This document shows positions 61,219 to 64,000 of a stretch of DNA of 64,000 bases, in pieces (the stretch's first letter is position 1; each line of letters begins with the position of its first letter). Made by a program: the position numbers and the translations under genes. Below the pieces are notes generated by a model, which was given only the letters and a program-made list of their open reading frames with translations, was not told the origin of the DNA and did not search any database. The DNA comes from an uncultured Bacteroidales bacterium (GTDB lineage Bacteria; Bacteroidota; Bacteroidia; Bacteroidales; Bacteroidaceae): positions 46,113 through 110,112 of the forward strand of contig CADCGD010000024.1 of assembly GCA_902800925.1 (NCBI GenBank), in the 5' to 3' direction.

Positions 61219-62559
61219 ATGACCGATGAGAAAATCATGGCTACCATCAAACCCGATGGGGAGTGCTGGCAGCCGGAACTGGAGAAAATGCCTCGTAAAC
61301 AGCTCGAAGAGCTGCAAGTAAAGAAACTGAAGGACACTATTAATGTCTGTCTGCAATCGCCTTTCTATAAGAAACGCTTGGGCGAGTTAGGCATTACGGC
61401 AGCTTCTATTAATAGTCTTGAGGACCTGCGTAAGATCCCGTTTACTACGAAGCAGGACTTGCGCGACAACTATCCCTACGGATTGGTAGGTGGCAATTTG
61501 GATGATGCCGTGCGTATTCACTCTACAAGTGGTACTACGGGCAATCCTTGTGTTGTTGTCTATTCTGAACACGATATCTGTTCGTGGGCTAATATGATTG
61601 CCCGCAATCTATATATGGTGGGTTGCCGCAAGAGTGATGTCTTCCAGAACTCCAGCGGCTATGGTATGTTTACCGGTGGTCTTGGATTCCAGTATGGTGC
61701 CGAGTGGCTGGGCGCTATGACGGTACCTGCTGCAGCTGGTAACTCGAAGCGTCAGATTAAGTTCATCAAGGACTTTGGTACTACCGCCCTTCACGCCATT
61801 CCTTCCTACGCCATCCGTTTGGCTGAGGTGTTTCAGGAAGAGGGAGTAGACCCTCGTAGCACTAAGCTGCATACCTTGTGTATTGGTGCCGAGCCTCATA
61901 CTGAGGAACAACGTCGTCGTATCGAGCGTATGTTGGGTGTCAAGGCCTATAACTCGTTTGGTATGACGGAGATGAACGGTCCTGGTGTGGCTTTCGAGTG
62001 TAAATATCAGGATGGTATGCATTTGTGGGAGGACAACTATATTGTCGAGATTGTTGATCCTGACACCTTCGAACCAGTGCCCGATGGGGAAATCGGTGAG
62101 ATGGTGCTGACAACGCTTGACCGTACCATGATGCCAATCCTGCGTTACCGTACGCGTGACCTCACACGTATCATTCCTGGTGAGTGTAAGTGTGGACGTA
62201 CCCATCGTCGTATTGATCGTATCAAGGGACGTACTGATGATATGTTTATCATCAAGGGTGTTAACGTATTCCCCATGCAGGTAGAAAAGATTCTCGTGCA
62301 GTATCCTGGCTTGGGTAGCAACTATCTTATTACGCTCGATACGGAGGACGACAACGATATCATGACTGTAGAGGTTGAACTCGACGGTTTGAACACCGAT
62401 GTATTCCCCGAACTGCAAAATATGACCAAGGATATTCAGCGTGCCTTGAAGGACGAGATCCTGCTCACACCTCGTGTGAAGCTCGTCAAGAAGGGTACTC
62501 TTCCCGTCAGCGAAGGAAAAGCCGTTCGCGTGCATGACTTAAGACCGGGTAGGGGATAA
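61219..62559 (+). CDS. paaK: Phenylacetate-CoA ligase family enzyme
   Basis: 446 residues. Adenylate-forming enzyme: P-loop-like HSTSGTTGNPCVV, FGMTEMNGPGVAFEC, LRYRTRDLTRIIPGECKCGR, and IKGVNVFPMQVEKIL of the C-terminal lid. It activates phenylacetate or a similar aryl acid (indole-acetate has also been proposed for Bacteroidota homologues) as CoA ester. No other phenylacetate genes are present, so the pathway is unclear. Starts 24 bp after rsmE. Confidence 0.92.
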   Translation: MTDEKIMATIKPDGECWQPELEKMPRKQLEELQVKKLKDTINVCLQSPFYKKRLGELGITAASINSLEDLRKIPFTTKQDLRDNYPYGLVGGNLDDAVRIHSTSGTTGNPCVVVYSEHDICSWANMIARNLYMVGCRKSDVFQNSSGYGMFTGGLGFQYGAEWLGAMTVPAAAGNSKRQIKFIKDFGTTALHAIPSYAIRLAEVFQEEGVDPRSTKLHTLCIGAEPHTEEQRRRIERMLGVKAYNSFGMTEMNGPGVAFECKYQDGMHLWEDNYIVEIVDPDTFEPVPDGEIGEMVLTTLDRTMMPILRYRTRDLTRIIPGECKCGRTHRRIDRIKGRTDDMFIIKGVNVFPMQVEKILVQYPGLGSNYLITLDTEDDNDIMTVEVELDGLNTDVFPELQNMTKDIQRALKDEILLTPRVKLVKKGTLPVSEGKAVRVHDLRPGRG

Positions 62560-62588
62560 GTGTAGCGTTGAGAGTTTATAGTTTAGAG

Positions 62589-63134
62589 ATGAAAAAGCTA
62601 TTCATAGCCCTATCATTGATGCTTGCTAATGGTGCCTTTGCTCAGACTACTATGAGCGAGGCGCTAAAAAGCATGCCTGATTCATTGATGGCTTATCTGA
62701 CGCATAACAACCGGCTGGACTGTATCGATTTTTGTGAGGCTAATATGAAGGCGGAGGTTCGTAATGCTTTTGACGGCAAGAGTGAACTCGTCCAACTTAC
62801 CAGCAATTATGCATTGTTCCGTCTGAATGATGCCTCAACACTAGAACTTTGTCTTTTGGATGCAGACAATAGTCAAGTTATTTGCATGATTCAGACTTAT
62901 GGTACTGATATGCGCGAAAGTGTTATCTCTTTCTTTACTACTTCTTGGCAACAATTACCCACAAGACAGTTCTTATCTGAAGCTTATGACGGGTATGGTG
63001 CTCAGTATGATCCAGATCAGATGGTGCTCACATTAGAGAGCAACAACTACTTGAGTCGTCCTGCTATGGAAGAGCAAATAGAAGAAAAGAAAGTGCAAAT
63101 AAAGCTTAAGTGGAGTCGGAGAGAATTTAAATAA
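62589..63134 (+). CDS. DUF3256 family exported protein
   Basis: 181 residues from ATG 62589 with signal peptide MKKLFIALSLMLANGAFAQ. The segments EALKSMPDSLMAYLTHNNRL with DCIDFCEAN, and MVLTLESNNYLSR match the Bacteroidota DUF3256 family. Function unknown; a periplasmic protein is likely. Its A/T content is somewhat higher than that of its neighbours. Confidence 0.85.
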   Translation: MKKLFIALSLMLANGAFAQTTMSEALKSMPDSLMAYLTHNNRLDCIDFCEANMKAEVRNAFDGKSELVQLTSNYALFRLNDASTLELCLLDADNSQVICMIQTYGTDMRESVISFFTTSWQQLPTRQFLSEAYDGYGAQYDPDQMVLTLESNNYLSRPAMEEQIEEKKVQIKLKWSRREFK

Positions 63135-63167
63135 AGTTAAACATATACATAAAAATACTACAAAAAC

Positions 63168-63198
63168 TTGCATGATGTAAGAAATAGTTGTATTTTTG
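63168..63198 (+). promoter_or_regulatory. Promoter of putative small RNA 2
   Basis: TTG at 63168-63170, about 20 nt, then TATTTTTG at 63191-63198; no gene follows before the terminator. Confidence 0.75.
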
Positions 63199-63203
63199 CA
63201 GTG

Positions 63204-63272
63204 TGTTTTTCATGGTATTAGATTATTAAGGTTAATTAAAAAGTTGATTGTCGTGAGACAATCAATTTTTTT
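63204..63272 (+). ncRNA. Putative small RNA 2 with terminator
   Basis: About 70 nt between a promoter and a near-ideal terminator: TTGATTGTC (63244-63252), loop GTGA, GACAATCAA (63257-63265), then seven T. The body contains CATGGTATTAGATTATTAAG, a string I believe recurs in Bacteroidales intergenic regions, which suggests a conserved sRNA. It converges with rpmA. Residues 63214-63232 are complementary to 16 of 19 bases in putative small RNA 1. Confidence 0.65.
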
Positions 63273-63293
63273 GTGCCTTTTAAAACATAGAGA

Positions 63294-63320
63294 AAGGGAA
63301 CCCAAATGGGCTCCCTTTTC
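63294..63320. terminator. Hairpin after rpmA, possibly bidirectional
   Basis: AAGGGAACCC-AAAT-GGGCTCCCTT, one mismatch, flanked by T-rich sequence on the plus strand and T/C-rich on the minus strand. Confidence 0.75.
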
Positions 63321-63356
63321 TTGTTTGTTTGGAATAAATTATTTGTTTGTGTTCTC

Positions 63357-63620
63357 TTAGGCCTGAGCTTCAGGAATTACAGAAACATAACTCTTGTCGC
63401 GCTTACCCTTGTGGAACTCTACGGTTCCATCAACCAAAGCGTAAAGAGTATCATCCTTACCCATAGCAACATTGTTACCTGCGTTGTGCTTAGAACCACG
63501 CTGACGAACGATGATGTTGCCTGCTACTACCTTCTGACCGCCAAAAATCTTAATGCCGAGTCGCTGAGCTGCACTCTCGCGGCCGTTCTTAGAACTACCT
63601 ACACCTTTCTTATGTGCCAT
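63357..63620 (-). CDS. rpmA: 50S ribosomal protein L27
   Basis: 87 residues, [20 protein letters not shown] start as in Gram-negative L27, with no cleaved Firmicutes-type head. [20 protein letters not shown] and [20 protein letters not shown] are typical. Its N-terminus reaches the peptidyl-transferase centre. Co-transcribed with rplU, 20 bp upstream. Confidence 0.98.
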   Translation of the reverse strand: MAHKKGVGSSKNGRESAAQRLGIKIFGGQKVVAGNIIVRQRGSKHNAGNNVAMGKDDTLYALVDGTVEFHKGKRDKSYVSVIPEAQA

Positions 63621-63640
63621 AATGTTGTTCTCCTTTTGTT

Positions 63641-63958
63641 TTAAGCGATTACTGATTTAACTTCTACCTGGGTGTACTGCTGACGATGACCGTTGCGCTT
63701 ACGAGAGTCCTTACGACGCTTCATCTTGAACACGATAACCTTCTCACCCTTTACGAGCGGATTTACCACTTCGCAAACTACCTTTGCACCATCTACGGTG
63801 GGCGCTCCTACCTGTACTGAACCTTCTTTGTCGACAAGCAGTACCTTGTCGAATTCAACAGTCTTACCGGCTTCCACATCTTTCATGTGGTTCACGAAGA
63901 GCTTCTTGCCCTCCTCAACCTTGAACTGCTGACCGTTGATCTCTACAATTGCGTACAT
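63641..63958 (-). CDS. rplU: 50S ribosomal protein L21
   Basis: 105 residues from ATG 63958 ([20 protein letters not shown]); an upstream in-frame GTG at the window edge would add 14 unlikely residues. The C-terminus [20 protein letters not shown] is the L21 signature. Complete in the window; its promoter lies at or beyond the edge. Confidence 0.98.
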   Translation of the reverse strand: MYAIVEINGQQFKVEEGKKLFVNHMKDVEAGKTVEFDKVLLVDKEGSVQVGAPTVDGAKVVCEVVNPLVKGEKVIVFKMKRRKDSRKRNGHRQQYTQVEVKSVIA

Positions 63959-64000
63959 TGTTTTTAATTGTTTAACGGGTTTTTCTGCCTGGCGTGTCAC

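Overview
The window looks like a chromosomal segment of a Bacteroidota bacterium, most likely Prevotella-like (order Bacteroidales). The clearest signs are repeated use of the Bacteroidota promoter (TTG, about 19 nt, then TAnnTTTG) in front of many genes, and lineage-typical families: smalltalk protein, HU-HIG proteins, VirE/DUF3874, LruC lipoprotein, fused FeoA-FeoB, DUF5687, DUF4296, DUF3256. Most of the window is ordinary core genome. The left 8 kb and the sites around 30-32 kb are accessory.

Left accessory region (1-8.4 kb, almost all minus strand). A RhuM-family gene runs off the window start. Next is a tightly overlapped three-gene operon: a protein of unknown function, a phospholipase D-fold nuclease with two HxK motifs, and a second protein of unknown function. 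It is visibly AT-richer than the rest and has its own well-formed promoter. A 61-codon gene and a WYL-domain regulator lie just upstream on the same strand. This is the best candidate here for an undescribed (probably defence) system. Then come a 182-bp hairpin element with a 30-bp AT palindrome, 21-bp iterated repeats, an HU gene that has lost its helical domain in frame, a complex repeat array, a smalltalk gene and a probable small RNA.

Core block 8.4-30 kb: mltG, GH77 amylomaltase, an M15 peptidase, an ABC-F protein and an M13 peptidase. A five-gene phospho-signalling cluster follows: zinc-ribbon protein, membrane Ser/Thr kinase, four-module AAA+ ATPase, zinc-ribbon/FHA protein, PP2C phosphatase. 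After it come metA, a U32 peptidase, a membrane zinc-ribbon lipoprotein and an HU-like DNA-binding protein. Block 30-45 kb: VirE/DUF3874 gene bracketed by inverted repeats, LruC lipoprotein, ABC-F and recR, glycosyltransferase, GNAT, tRNA-Asp preceded by a duplicated 5' tRNA fragment, galE, proS, OmpA-like lipoprotein, mtgA, feoAB. Block 45-64 kb: rlmH, DUF5687, lolA, ftsK, a 3'-5' exonuclease, rlmI-like, tilS, ileS, dksA-like, lspA, DUF4296, nucleoside permease, rsmE, paaK-like, DUF3256, a second probable sRNA, rpmA and rplU.

A theme not explained by the genes is the abundance of short-word repeats. These include 7-nt words at gene 3' ends, 8-9-nt words arranged as inverted arms, and palindromic elements of 20-55 bp inserted in frame inside coding sequences, including the same 52-bp element in two unrelated genes in opposite orientation. 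All functional calls rest on reading motifs by eye; no database search was run.
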